DNA of 64,000 nucleotides from Paramecium pentaurelia (lineage: Eukaryota > Ciliophora > Oligohymenophorea > Peniculida > Parameciidae). The notes below the pieces were generated by a model. The model searched no databases. It saw nothing but the letters and a program-made list of their open reading frames with translations, and was not told where the DNA came from. The position numbers and the translations under genes are program-made. Shown piece after piece: positions 24,507 to 36,700 of the stretch; within the stretch, counting starts at the first letter, position 1, and every line of letters starts with the position of its first letter. The stretch spans positions 273,614 through 337,613 of the forward strand of contig CAJJDO010000075.1 of NCBI GenBank assembly GCA_905183005.1, read 5' to 3'.

Positions 24507-26238
24507 TCAAATGTACATTCCAAATAAACTTTATAATAGTTCCTATAAATTTTAATAATTTATAAATTAATTTAATTTTAACATTCTTTAATTTAAATCT
24601 CTTACATCTTTCTCATATCTAAAACTTAACAAATAATTTTGTAAATATAATAACTCCTAATCATCATAATTATCATAAAATGAAATAATTGGCACACCAT
24701 TCTCAATCTATTAACTAAAAGAATAAGAAGCATTATCTATCAAAAGTACATTTGATAATTTCCTATTTCCTAATACTCTAAAAATACTTATTCTTTTACC
24801 TTAAATCTTTCACATATGCTCCCCCTTCAGAACTCTATATACAATTTTCTCTGAAAAGTCTATGAGATATCCATTATCTTTTAGGATCTAAATAATCAAT
24901 CACAATATTGGCATAACTTGAATGTGAAGCTGTAAAAATAATGATTTCAAAATGTTTAGAGAGTGTCTAAAGTACTTTCTAAGCATAAGGCCTAATATTT
25001 ATAGAAGCTTGAACAGTTTCGCCATTTGGAAATGTAATAGGAAGTATGACATCTCCAGGAATCTAAGCACTTTCATTACAATGAATCAATGTTTCATCTA
25101 AATCAAATACAATAGTTTTTAAATTATTAGATCTTGGAAGATTAACTATTTTATCTTCATCAAAAATCAAATTAAGTTAATTTGCAAATAATAATCCCTT
25201 TTATAAATTTCTATTTTACTTAATAGGTTTATTAAAAGTGATCCCTTATTTTCTCATCATATTTATTTGAATCCTTTATTCTTAATGATTATATAATAGA
25301 TGATATATAATATAGAAACTAATTATAATAAATATGATTATTATTACAGGTTCACTAGGTTAAGTCACACTTATTTTATTTAAATGAGTTGATTTGATAT
25401 CATTCTATTATTATCTATCAGATTTGATTAGAGTACTATTCATTTATAATTTTTATGTAACCTTGATACTATTTCCAGTTAATTAAGTGACAAAATCTTA
25501 AAGTTATACTCTTTTCTTTTCTTGAGTCTATTTTAATGAATTTGTATAATAATTTTTCATATCTTTGATTTAAGTATAAATATTATAAATTTGTTTTACA
25601 TCTTTTGTTTATTTATTATCATAATTAAATTCATTTCCTTAAATATTAAAGTATTTAGCTAATAAACCTTATTATTTTTATTTATCTGTTTTATTTTCTA
25701 AAATTTATTGATAGTTAAATTCTGAACAATCTTTTGATTTCAGATTTTTTTATTTTTCTAAACAATTTTTTATTAATTTTAAGTTAAGTTTCTTCTCTTC
25801 ATAATTTTCAAGTGAGTTTACTTTCAATTAATTATTATTAATTTATTCTGTTTATTTAGTATTGTTTTCTTTAACTTATTTTGAGGAAATGTGGCGCTAT
25901 TAATAACTACTTTATTAAAGCTATTAATTATATGATTAATTTTTCATGTCTTTTAAATTTGCATATGTATTTTTATAGTTTTTATGAGAATTTTTATCAT
26001 TTGTGGATGAAGCTCTATAAAATTATTAGAGTGAGGATGATTTCTATAAACCACTATTTGATCTCAAATCTGGCTTTTATTAAAATTAATTGCCTGTTTC
26101 CCTATTTTAAAGTTGCTTTTTCTTTTATAATACAGCATAAGAGTTTTCTTTATCAATCTAAATCCCAATTTTGGGATTATCAAATTAGGTTTACTTTTAT
26201 AATAAATCTATATTCAATAGACTTTATTACCTGCACAT
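24507..26238 (-). CDS. FCP1/SCP-type (NLI-interacting factor-like) protein phosphatase with long N-terminal extension
   Basis: HAD-family Ser/Thr phosphatase of the CTD small phosphatase group. The catalytic motif KTIVFDLDETLIHCNE lies near 25110 (nucleophile Asp and general-acid Asp both present), followed by HFEIIIFTASHSSYANIVID near 24950 and VLLIDNASYSFSQQIENGVP near 24720, the family's third motif. A 22-nt intron sits near 24790. The catalytic part could start at 25260 (MRKQGITF). However, two further introns (29 nt near 25340, 22 nt near 25225) splice an upstream open frame of about 300 Gln/Asn/Lys-rich residues into it, with HFQQTYQGLLFANQ at the junction, as in other ciliate members as I remember them. 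I therefore start at 26238 (MCRQQSLLN). Substrate unknown. The plus-strand open frame over 25881-26315 is a shadow of this extension. Confidence 0.8.
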
Positions 26239-26426
26239 GTATAATTTATAGGTGTCTTTTACATGATAGGCTTGATTTTATGATAAAAAGTCTGTTTAAT
26301 TTAATATTTTTATAAAATTGCTTTAATGAATAGTAATTTTATTCAATTTTTGATAGATATATATCTTATTAAATATAATTATTATTAGATCAATAAGATT
26401 TATATAAATTAAATTAAAATAACATT

Positions 26427-27319
26427 TCATCCTTCATATTCTTCTACTTCTTCAAAATCTTCTTATTCATCATCTAAAATTATTCTTTTTTCATCTCCTT
26501 CATTTTAATAAATTAATGGAGTATTTTCTTAAGTAATAATTTCTTTGTAAGGATTTATTTAATTATCAATTTCATTTTTCATTAATTTTTATTCCTAACT
26601 CAAATTTAAATTGAATGTAGCACCTATTTTCTTAGTTACATCTAATTACTCATCCTTTTTAATCTCTTTTTTTATTTTATTAATTTTTAATTTAGTTTTC
26701 AACAATTCTTTACCATCAATTATATAATTTTTTAAAAAGGAATGTCCATTTGACTTTTTTAAAACCATGGTAACTAATAAATTATAGATTTTAAATTCCT
26801 TTTCATTCTTTTATAATTTTTCATCAGTCTCCAACTATTATTCAATTATCATTCTACAATTTGATATATTTAAAATAGTTTTTAATTCTCTATGTTTAAA
26901 GTCTTTAGGGATTAATATACTAATTTAAGATCTTAAAGGTTATTTGAATATTTCTTTAATCATATTGAAAATTGATTGATCAGCTAATTCTATTCCAGAA
27001 ATCAAGACTTCTAGAGTCTTAATGTTATCTACAACAATTTATTTTAAGACATTATTTAAAGAATCTTCTTTGTTAATGAAATAAATATTATTCACATATT
27101 TCTTAAATCCATTTAACTATTAAAATTCAATACTAGAATAGATGTTCTTCAATTGTTATCTAAAATTGAATTCTAAATCAATTATCAAAAGTGGTCTATT
27201 ATGTATTATAAATATTACCTTGTACTATTAAGATGATTCAATAATTAATAATTTAAAAAGTAAAAGCAAGGACTATAATATTTTGAATCAAATTCTAAGG
27301 TAACTATTTGATTTTCCAT
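26427..27319 (-). CDS. ELP5: Elongator complex protein 5
   Basis: About 290 residues; ATG at 27319 (MENQIVTLEFDSKYY), TGA at 26427-26429, one 23-nt intron near 27210. The middle has a RecA-like alternation of strands and helices (RPLLIIDLEFNF, LEVLISGIEL, ISILIPKDF) without a P-loop. The C-terminal tail is the family signature: GATFNLNLSQEQKLMKNEID, then an acidic end RIILDDEQEDFEEVEEYEG, as in ELP5/Iki1 (TFNL.L...Q...R..V..P and acidic tail). ELP5 joins ELP4 and ELP6 in the hexameric subcomplex of Elongator, which modifies wobble uridines of tRNA. The tail match gives the call; the body is divergent. Confidence 0.7.
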
Positions 27320-27452
27320 ACTACTTGTGAGTAAATAATTACCATTCAAATAGTTGAGAATTGTTTATGATTATTGCATAATTATAATTAAATGAAAATA
27401 ATTGAATTTATAATATATTTACAACTCTTTTAATTGAAAATGCCTTAGATTA

Positions 27453-28496
27453 TCATTATTTTATCTTTGAAATTAGTTATTGATTAAGTGATTTGGATTC
27501 TTCTATTTTATTAACTAGTTTTTTTATTATAAACTATTGTAATAAAATTGTTTCATCCTTATTCTCTTCTTATTATACTTTTTTTAAGGATTCTTCAGTT
27601 TAATCATTCTCTAAATATCAATTTCATAAGTTTATACATAATTCTGGTAATAGTGAATCGTAATCAATTTATAATTCATGTAATAATTATATTGCTTTAT
27701 TGTATTTACAAATAGTTTCACCATATTTTTCCATACTTAAATGTTCATCTTGAGTCATTTTTTGATATTGTTACTTTAATTCTTCTTATTCATTTGTCTA
27801 ATATATATAACTTAATAAAATACAATCTCTATGATTTTAGATTAATATTTATCTGTTTGTTTGATCACTTAATCAACATCATTTAAAATTACCTATTTCT
27901 CTTTCTTAATTAAACTTTTTAATCCAATAATCAATTTCCTATTTAATATTATAATATTTTACATATCCTCTGGTTTCTAATATTGCTTTAATGCATTAGA
28001 TATTGATTTTTAACTCTCTATATATATGTTCTAAGATTTCAATGAATCATATGGTATTTTCCTAAAATTAACTATAATTCACTTACTATTCCTATCTCTT
28101 TACTTACTAAATTCTAGAGTTATAGTCTTTCTTCTAAGTAGTTTATCTTGAAGAGCTTCAAAATTAAGATAAAATTACTAATTGCTAGTATTTGGAGATT
28201 TATGAGGACTTCTCTAGGAATCATAAGATGCAAGTTCTTTATGCTTAGATCTTTATTTAATTGATTTGAATAAGGGCTGTCTTTGAAATTTTAACTTGAT
28301 ACTTTTGTTATGTGAAATCAACAGAGGCATAATTCTATTTGAATAGCTAATAAGTGCTAGATTCTTTGAAAGGACTGAATTTATTCAATGGTGACAATCC
28401 AGATAATTTAGATTTGAAAAATGTGATTTATTTTTAATCACCTCTTTATCTATTTTAAGCATTTCCTAAGGGTTACTCTTACTTTTTATTACTCAT
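27453..28496 (-). CDS. Coiled-coil protein of unknown function
   Basis: About 310 residues; ATG at 28496 (MSNKKQEQPLGNAQNRQRG), TGA at 27453-27455. A basic, Ser-rich head (GLSPLNKFSPFKESSTY; SQRSPHKSPNTSNQ) is followed by long coiled coil (NEQEELKQQYQKMTQDEHL, TICKYNKAIQLLHELQIDYD). Four small introns are needed: one ends in AAG (22 nt near 28310), one starts with GTG (21 nt near 28080), plus a 26-nt one near 27815 and a 27-nt one near 27635. Several SP sites in the head could be phosphorylated. It precedes ELP5 in the same direction with about 130 nt between them. No family recognised. Confidence 0.6.
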
Positions 28497-28555
28497 ATTA
28501 GAGGTAAGTGACTTATTAATATTTTAAATAATTTATGTAATATATAATCATATTA

Positions 28556-30088
28556 TCATTATAATTCATTCTGCATATAAAGCCATTCATCTATTTTAGT
28601 AAGAATAGTGATTATTTTATTAAGAATTTTAGACATTTTATGAATATCTCCTACATCAAAAAGCAGTTCAACTTCTTCAGCCTTCCTATTAGATTATGGT
28701 GATTTATTCAATTCTAAAGATTGGTAATTAGCTAAACATCTATTTGGACTTAAATGATTTAACATAACAGGAGTTTTAAGTTCTCCTAATTTTAGATGTG
28801 AATGAGGTAGATTTTTGAGTTTTTATAAATCTAAATTGCCTTATTCTGTAAACAATGAATTAACATTCTATTATTTTGGAGATCTTTATTTATGTAAATA
28901 ATGATACCTAATATAAAGATTAGCATTTTTTATTTCTTGCTATGATTTTTTAATATTTGTTTTATTAAATAAAGGTTATGATCTTATTGAAAAATTTAGT
29001 AGTCTATTTTTTTTTCTTTAAGAATTCATTATTGTATTTGTATTTAATTTAACATCATTTGAATCTTAATTGAAGATAATTTCAAAAGGTTCATCATCTG
29101 AAGAAATATCTAAATTATTTTCATCAATAATGTGATTATCTTTTTTATTCTTTCCAATAGAACCTTACTCAAATTTAGAAATAGCTAGTCTTTTTAAAGA
29201 GGAATCAAATTTCTAAATTAATATCATATGAATACCAAAGATTCACCATTTAACATTCTATTATGGAATAATTAAGCCATTTTGATATTGCCTTCATAAT
29301 AATAATATTTTCCTAATTATTCATAACCTTTGAATTCAGAATTTACTTATCCTAGTTTCCAACTGCACATCAAATATTTAGTGATATATATTTTAGCTTA
29401 TTTAAGTCTTAGCTTAAGAAAACATTATGATAATATGCTATATGCTTTAAGTTTATATTTGAGTAGTGATTCTGAGTCTGATAATCTTTTAGCATTCTTA
29501 GCAAGGGAAATAGAATAATATAAAAGATTATAGTATTTGGCAATTTTAGCAAGTGTTAGTGTGATTAGGATTTTAATATCTTGAAACATTATAAAATAGT
29601 ATTGATACCTATATTTTTGAATTTGATTATAAAATGATTGATTTCTTAAATAATGTCAACACTAATAGATCGTTTAGATTTATTAATTAATATCTTTCTT
29701 AATTTATTGATAATAAATTCTAAATCTTCTTTAGTATTTGATAACATATCTTAACTAAATGAATTATAAAAAATATAAATTACATATGGATTTATGGATC
29801 AATTAATTTAATTTTACTTTCTTCTTTAATTTTTTCAATTTCTTCTTTAAATGTATTTTGAATATTATGAATAAAAATATAGATTTTATTCTTTTAATGT
29901 CTAGAACAAAATGTTTATTTTTTTATTAAATAACCATCATTTGTTGATGGTTCTGTAATTATTCTTTCATGATTATTATAAACATTAGCAGATACTTGTA
30001 ATGCATCATAGGTTCTTTCAGTTGTTCTTACAGCACTTAAACGAGATAGTGATGGATTGTTTTTGGATTAAAAAAATTGATAAAACAT
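28556..30088 (-). CDS. TPR-like helical protein
   Basis: Start taken at the ATG at 30088 (MFYQFFQSKNNPSLSRLSA). A 29-nt TAG intron near 29765 and a 29-nt AAG intron near 29600 join the exons. The middle is a set of TPR-like helix pairs: LLKYKLKAYSILSQCFLKLR, AKIYITKYLMCSWKLGQ, EFKGYEQLGKYYYYEGN, IKMAQLFHNRML. The C-terminal part is Ser/Asn/Lys-rich (LAISKFEQGS; KLGELKTPVMLNHLSPNR) and ends in an amphipathic helix with DIHKMSKILNKIITILTKID. The same frame is open upstream into the gene at 30148-30803, so the two could be one protein; the AT-rich stretch between them (30088-30147) reads like non-coding DNA. Probably a protein-interaction scaffold; no family named. Confidence 0.6.
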
Positions 30089-30147
30089 ATAAATTAAATT
30101 AAAAAATATATATAAATTAAAATTTACAAAATTAATAAAAAACATAT

Positions 30148-30803
30148 CAGAGATCTAATAAATGATAATTTGTTCTAAATCTCTTATGTTCTTTTTCTTT
30201 ACGTGGTCGTTCTCGAAATTATTATAACTAAAATCTTTCTCTATTACATTTTTATATAAATTTATCTTTATCAATAGTGACAGTGTTTTCTTTAATATAT
30301 AAAATAGCTTTTTTATTAGTATTTTCTATATCTTCTTTATTGCATTAATATATTTGTTCTTATATTAATTTATGTAATTTATCAGCCTTACGAATAGCTT
30401 TGTATTCATCATCTTCTCTTGTTTGTTTAACTTTGAATTCAATTTCTTTCTTCTTTTGAACAGTTATTATCTTTTCACAAGATTCAATGATGTCAGTTGC
30501 TTTTCTATAAGCAGGCTCATCAATAGTTTAAGATCGAACTAAACGATTGAGATTTCTTTAAGAACATAACTTTTGAATATTTTGAACTGAGAGTTTACGT
30601 TTGCTTTCAATATCCATCAAAATTTATTGTTATGATAGATTACGTATTTTAGGTAATTGATAACTTACATTAATACCACCATAATCCTATAATATATAAG
30701 TATCCAAAAGGGAATTTAAGGCTGCATTTTTAGGTTTGAGAAAGTAATGAGTATTTTTATTGATTGTATTTTTGAGATGATAAATGTTTTTATTTTACTC
30801 CAT
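30148..30803 (-). CDS. Charged helical protein
   Basis: ATG at 30803 (MEQNKNIYHLKNTINKNTHYF). About 210 residues, rich in Lys, Glu, Arg and Gln: QKKKEIEFKVKQTREDDEYK and AIRKADKLHKLIQEQIYQ are helical. The TGA at 30148-30150 is reached only if a 20-nt intron (GTAATAGAGAAAGATTTTAG, near 30240) is removed. If it is not, the frame passes on and could fuse to the TPR gene at 28556-30088. No family recognised. The region is richer in G and C than its flanks, supporting coding. Confidence 0.6.
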
Positions 30804-30847
30804 AATATTTAATAAATATTAATAAATATAAAAAATTAATAATTATC

Positions 30848-32739
30848 TCAATGAAATTCATAATATTATTTCTGGATTCTGTATTACCAAGGATTTTCAA
30901 AATTACTCTTATGTGTATAAAATTAATAAATCATCAATAAAGCCAAAATAACAAAAAAACAAATACTTCCATAAAATGAAAATACCACATAACTATAAGT
31001 AGTGTGATATACATTCTTTGCAAAAGTATTAACTTAATCAATTGCCTATAAATTAATGAATATAAATATATTATACCAATATTAATCCTTGATCTGAAAA
31101 ACAATTCTTTTCTAAATATGTCTAAAAAATATGATTATGTTCTTTTAATCCATTCTATTATTATAATATATTAAATATACATTTCCATTTATATGATATA
31201 AATATATTGCACCCAAAATTATACAAAGTGTAGCAATTACAGCAGCACTACCACAAAAGAATCTAGGTTATTAGAATTCTGTCATATCTTTCCATTCAAA
31301 TACCTAAATAAAATTTGTTAATAATACTCTATTTCTAATTAAATAAAGTATTGGCACTAAAAATAAAGCAACTGCTGAAATCAATAATATTATAAATGAA
31401 AGATATTTTTCAGTATGATAAATACTTTTACTACTTGATGAAATCTTTTCTACTTAATTTGGTTTCAATTTCTAGCATTCCTAAATAGAATTTATTTTTA
31501 TTCTTTTAATTAATTCAAATGCATAAGTATCTTCATTACTCATATAACTTTAATAAAATGGTATTTGATTTAAAAGATCATTTAAATCATTCTATTCATA
31601 AACTTTATGAATTTCTAATGTATTCAAACTTATTCTATGATTTTAAAGATCTAAATATTAATCACATCCTTTTTCTGCTCTCTTTGCAAATGGATAATAT
31701 TTCTCAGATTAAAACTTTGGATTTAATTCATTATTAAAACAAGGTGATGATTCACTTTAACCTAATCCAGGAACCAATTATAAATCTACAATTGATTCAG
31801 AATCCTCAAATTTCTTAATAAAATGATCATTCCCTATTTTTATTGCATGTTCATCATTTTATCTACTATTATCTTTCACTAAATTAGACAAAGGACATCT
31901 TCTAGATATAGGTACACAAATATTTCCACATTTCTTATAACCATCATCACAATTAATTCCATTTAAATGTTACCAATCTTCATATTTTTTAATACAAAAA
32001 CTCTTAGATTACCATATCTTAATATCCACAGAATCATGAGATTTCACTCTTTTACATGATGATTTATAAAAACAAGTAGCAGAATGACTTATCTCTCCAT
32101 TTTCACATAAACATCCAGACTTAACTCCATCCCATTTACCTATTATAGCTGTTTCATAACCATTAGGACATTCAACATTCTTATGTCTAAAATATTCAAT
32201 CATTGTAACATGTGATGCTGTTTCCCTTCCTACTACTATATCTTCTATTGGATTCTTTTCTAAATTGATTTTTAATGTTGATAATGTGTTATGTGCACCT
32301 TCAGGATTAAAATGTTTTATCTTAGCACCAACCATGCATGACATAACAATCAAAATTATTATTATGAATGCTATTGGTAAAAAGTACATTATCCAATCTA
32401 TCAACTAATCAAATTAAATTCAAATATATTACATATGACAATTTCTAATTTTATTTCCCTTACTATTGTTAAAACTGATTCTACACAATTATTTATGATG
32501 TATTTTATTTTATAGGCATTGGATTATGAACTTAAACTTCAGAAACTTGATTCTGTCCTCTGTATATTTTTTATTCTGTTTCCATTGGTTAAGGTTATTA
32601 AGGTTGATACACAGGTTTCCCTACTGCTGATGAATTTACTACTATATTCATATCACTTACTTATCGGAATAGTTTGACTATAACCACCATATTAGGATTA
32701 TTGAGGATTTTAGAATTGTGATTATGTATTTGAAAACAT
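30848..32739 (-). CDS. Cysteine-rich multi-pass membrane protein
   Basis: ATG at 32739 (MFSNTQSQFQNPQQSQYGGY). A Gln-rich cytosolic head is assembled through a 22-nt intron near 32650 and a 28-nt intron near 32415. The first membrane segment is WIMYFLPIAFIIIILIVM near 32390. An ectodomain follows with many Cys (VECPNGYETAIIGKWDGVKS; CLCENGEISHSATCFYKSSC; NICVPISRRC). The C-terminal part has further membrane segments (VFSFYGSICFFVILALLMIY near 30960), with two introns of 26 and 31 nt near 31150 and 31060. It ends EFH at 30848. The Cys pattern suggests disulphide-stabilised repeats outside the cell or in a vesicle lumen. Unknown family; membrane topology is read from hydrophobicity only. Confidence 0.65.
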
Positions 32740-33710
32740 TAATATTAGATTATTGTTAAATAAATATTTTATTCATTAATATAATACTCTCCTTTAAAAT
32801 AAATAATATTCAAAACTATTCCCTAATTATATAGAGTATAAATTAGTATATATATTTTCATATTTAAAAATAGATTATCTTAATTTTTATATTTATATGA
32901 TGTATTAAAAATATTTGTATTCAAATTAAGTAATATCTGAAAACTTATAATTATAATATCTAATTAAATTATATCATATGTCTCATAATGCTATTATAAT
33001 GCAATTTAAATTTGATAAATAACCATTTAAATTAATAGATGAATTCACATTTCATATAAGTATTAAATAGGTTTATAATAATTTTATAATAATAAAAGAG
33101 AGATTTAGAAAATGCTCATTTATATTAATAATTTAGTTAATATGATTTTTAATAAAAAATTTGTAATTTACCAATATATTCATTTTCCTGAATCAATAAC
33201 CAGATGATATTTAATATTAAGAGAAAATATTTCAATCTAAAATTTATAGATAAAATTGAAAAAACATAAATTTTTTATATTTAGTATTTATTAATCTATA
33301 TATATATATTTAAATGTTTAATATAGAGACATATTCATATTATTTTATATCAATATATTTTTGATTTAAATTTATTCTAAATATTATAATATTTATTTTA
33401 TTTGAATCAGAATGTAAAAGATAGTTTATCATATAAATAGTTGCAGTTTCAATTTATTAATTCTGTTTAATGTTTGAATAATTAAATTGAAACAATTGTG
33501 TGAAACTAAGAATATATATATTTATACTATTAAATTATTAATTATAATAAATATATTAAATTTGTATAGTAGTAGTAGTTATGATGATGAATTTTAGATA
33601 AGAATTTAAAATTTAATAGTTCTATTTATAATGGGTATTCTAATATTTTTAAGAAATTAAGAATTACCATTGATTTGATTGTCTACTTAGAAAATTTAAA
33701 TTAATATTAC
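32740..33710. other. Divergent intergenic region
   Basis: About 970 nt, extremely AT-rich, with no frame of protein-like composition. It lies between two divergent membrane-protein genes and should hold both promoters. I see no repeat or RNA gene. Confidence 0.55.
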
Positions 33711-36700
33711 ATGTATAAATAACAGTTTATCTTGATTTCCATTATTTTAATATTACATTAAATATTAATAGGTGAGTTATGGAACTAAAAAATTAGATTT
33801 TACTTGTTATATTGATTCCTATAATTTTGATTCTTATGTTAGCAGTGTTGCAAGTTGGATTGCTTGGTTTTGTGAGCATCCCAAGTTTTTAGGATTCTCT
33901 CTTAGAATTTCACATAAATAGACACCTAAATGGTTTATAAATAGAGATGAATATCATCTAACAAGTAAATAATTGAAAGATGATAGGAAATCTACATCCA
34001 ATATTAAGCATATTTTAATTAAATATTTGGAGTAAGTGCACATTTGAGACATTATTGTTTTGGCGAGTTTTAAAACTATTCATCCTGGTATAATTTTGAG
34101 TCTATCTAGGACTTTGGATGCAAAGTAAATTGCTCCATACTCATTTTCTTCTGGTGAAATAACCGAAGAATATTACACAGTTGCTTGGAGTCATACCAAT
34201 TTTACTAAGTTAGACACCATTAAGAACTAAAATCCTAAATTAAGCTTTTTGATGAATAAAATCACTTAATCACTTATACTATCAGATATTATAATAAAGT
34301 ATTGAGATGATGATATTAAAAATAGCAACACAAGATCACTTTCATAGGATCTATAACTAGAATCTCAATCGAATGAAGTTGATACAACATTAATACCTAT
34401 TAATTATGCATCTTTGATGGTCCATTGTACAGATTCTTTAGTAATGAGAATACCATAATTCACAAAATAATAATAAAATTTGTTGAAGAACATAAATACA
34501 GCTGATTGGTTACCAAAGAAAGAATTCTAATTAGACTCAACATTAAATTTTACAATGTCTTATGATCATAATGATGAATTTACATCAAATCCATCATTGA
34601 CAATAACATAAATCATTTCTTAAGATGATACTAGACAATGTTTTCTGACAGCAAAGATTTCAAATTCATATTTATTAGATCTAATAACAAGACATTATTA
34701 ATAACATGAGATTTAAGGGGAAAATGAACATTAATTATTTACAGCTATTATAAATGATTAATTCACTACATTAGCTCCATAAGATTTAAGTAATATGACT
34801 ATTTCAGAATCTATTATAAAATATATAGTAAAAACTAAAGATTTCAGTTAATCATCTTATAATTCCTTAAATGAAGATTTAGCACCATAAATAATAAATA
34901 AATCTAAAGAATTAGTTTAGAATCAAACTCAAAATTCAACATCATTAACTTATTCGTTTGGTTAAAATAAATTTTATTTATTATTTTCTAAGGTTAATAC
35001 TTATTCAACAAAGAAAGTCTCTATAGTAACAGCCCCAGAAAATGGAAGAAGATATGTGTATATTGAACCAGAAGAAAACAATTTTACTATGCCTTCATTT
35101 ATTTTGGTTCATTATTTTGAAGAATAAACTTTAATTTAAGAACTCTATGAAGGAACATCATTAAATAATGTCAGAATCTTAGAGATCATTGTATTAATTG
35201 TTATAATTGTTCTATCTGTTGGTAAATATATATATATATATATAAATTAGTAATATTTTTATTTGTTTGGTATACAGCAACTAGAATAGGTTTATCATTT
35301 GAATAACCAATTAAAGTTTTAACTGAGTTTATGAATAGTATAGATATATAAAATATGGATTAAGAAGAAGAATTAATAAATTATTAGGATTATTTTAACT
35401 CTTTTGAGATTAAATCCTTATTTTAAACTATGAATATTTTTGTAACAACAATAAAATATTCAAATCAAAAATATTCTAATTCTAAACATTCTGATGCTTT
35501 GGCTTTGATGGAATTAAGTAAAGCAAAAGATTTTTACAAAAAAGAAATAGGAAATATGAGTGCAGTTGGTATATGTGCTAATAATATTGGAATATTACAT
35601 ATGAAAGGAGGTAGAGTATTTGAAGCAATAAATGAAATGGAAGAGGCTATTTATATTGCAAAATTAGAATTAATAGAAATCAAAGAACTTAAAAAATGGT
35701 GTTTAGGAATGTAATCAGCATTGTAGGAACCAAATCTATATTAAAATTTTAAATAAAGATTGAAAGTTTTGGCACAAAAATTTAAAGAATAAATGAAGAT
35801 TAATTGGATAAGTGTATAAATGAAAAAGAAAGATAATAAAAAAAAGAAAGTTGAAAGTTAATATAAATTAAATTCTTAATCTCTTATGAGTAGACCATTA
35901 GAATAACATAATAAAAATTAATCTACTACTTAATTATTATAAAAAACCAATATACCACATGTTGCATTACTTAATACTGGTACATAAAATAAAATTACTT
36001 AAATATAAACAAATTCTGTTCAAACACCAATGTAGAAAAAGAGATTAAGTGGTAGAATCTCATTTGCAGAAAGTAAATAACATTTATAACCAATTAATTC
36101 AGTAGAGCCTGATAATTCATAACATGTATCTCCTTAATTATCTCCAAATGTATCAAATAATAGAGTAAAATATTAAGGTGGTCACTCATATAATTAAAGT
36201 AGTATTATCAGTTAAAGATTGGATTTGAAAGAGAGTATTATACAATAAGATGAAAGATATAAAGATGATGAATATAGATAAGATTAAGAGGAAAGAGTAA
36301 GAGGAGATTCTGGATAATCTAATGGAGGAATGACAGAATTGTAAATGATTGAAGAGAAGATAGCAGAGTTGATGAAAAAGAAATAATTAGCTAAAGCAAA
36401 ATTATTAAATAGATAATTTTAATTAGCATAATTCATGTTTACAATTTGTATGTAAAATGAAATCTTTATTCCTGAAACTCTTAAATTATTTAATGACTTT
36501 GAAGCAACAGCAGAAAAAGATTAAATGTTCACATAAAGTAATATTGTAAGATTGATTAATCTTCATGTTAAAAAGGCATTATGTTATATATAAATTGGAG
36601 ATTTGAGTAATTTCAAAATATCTGAAAAAAAAGCATTAGAATATTATAATAAACTTAATGAAAATTTTACTTAAGAATAAAATTAAGCAGAATAAGATTA

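Noticed and set aside
25881..26315. 144-codon plus-strand frame, open even under the standard code
   Set aside because: It is the antisense shadow of the Gln-rich head of the phosphatase gene: TTA/CTA on the plus strand mirror TAA/TAG Gln codons, and composition is Phe/Ile/Tyr-rich.
29330..29583. Plus-strand frame of about 85 codons
   Set aside because: It starts without ATG and is antisense to the TPR-coding region.
35230..35250. TATATA runs such as those near 35230, 17285, 18930 and 41830
   Set aside because: They are parts of tiny introns or AT-rich spacers, not microsatellite loci of special interest.
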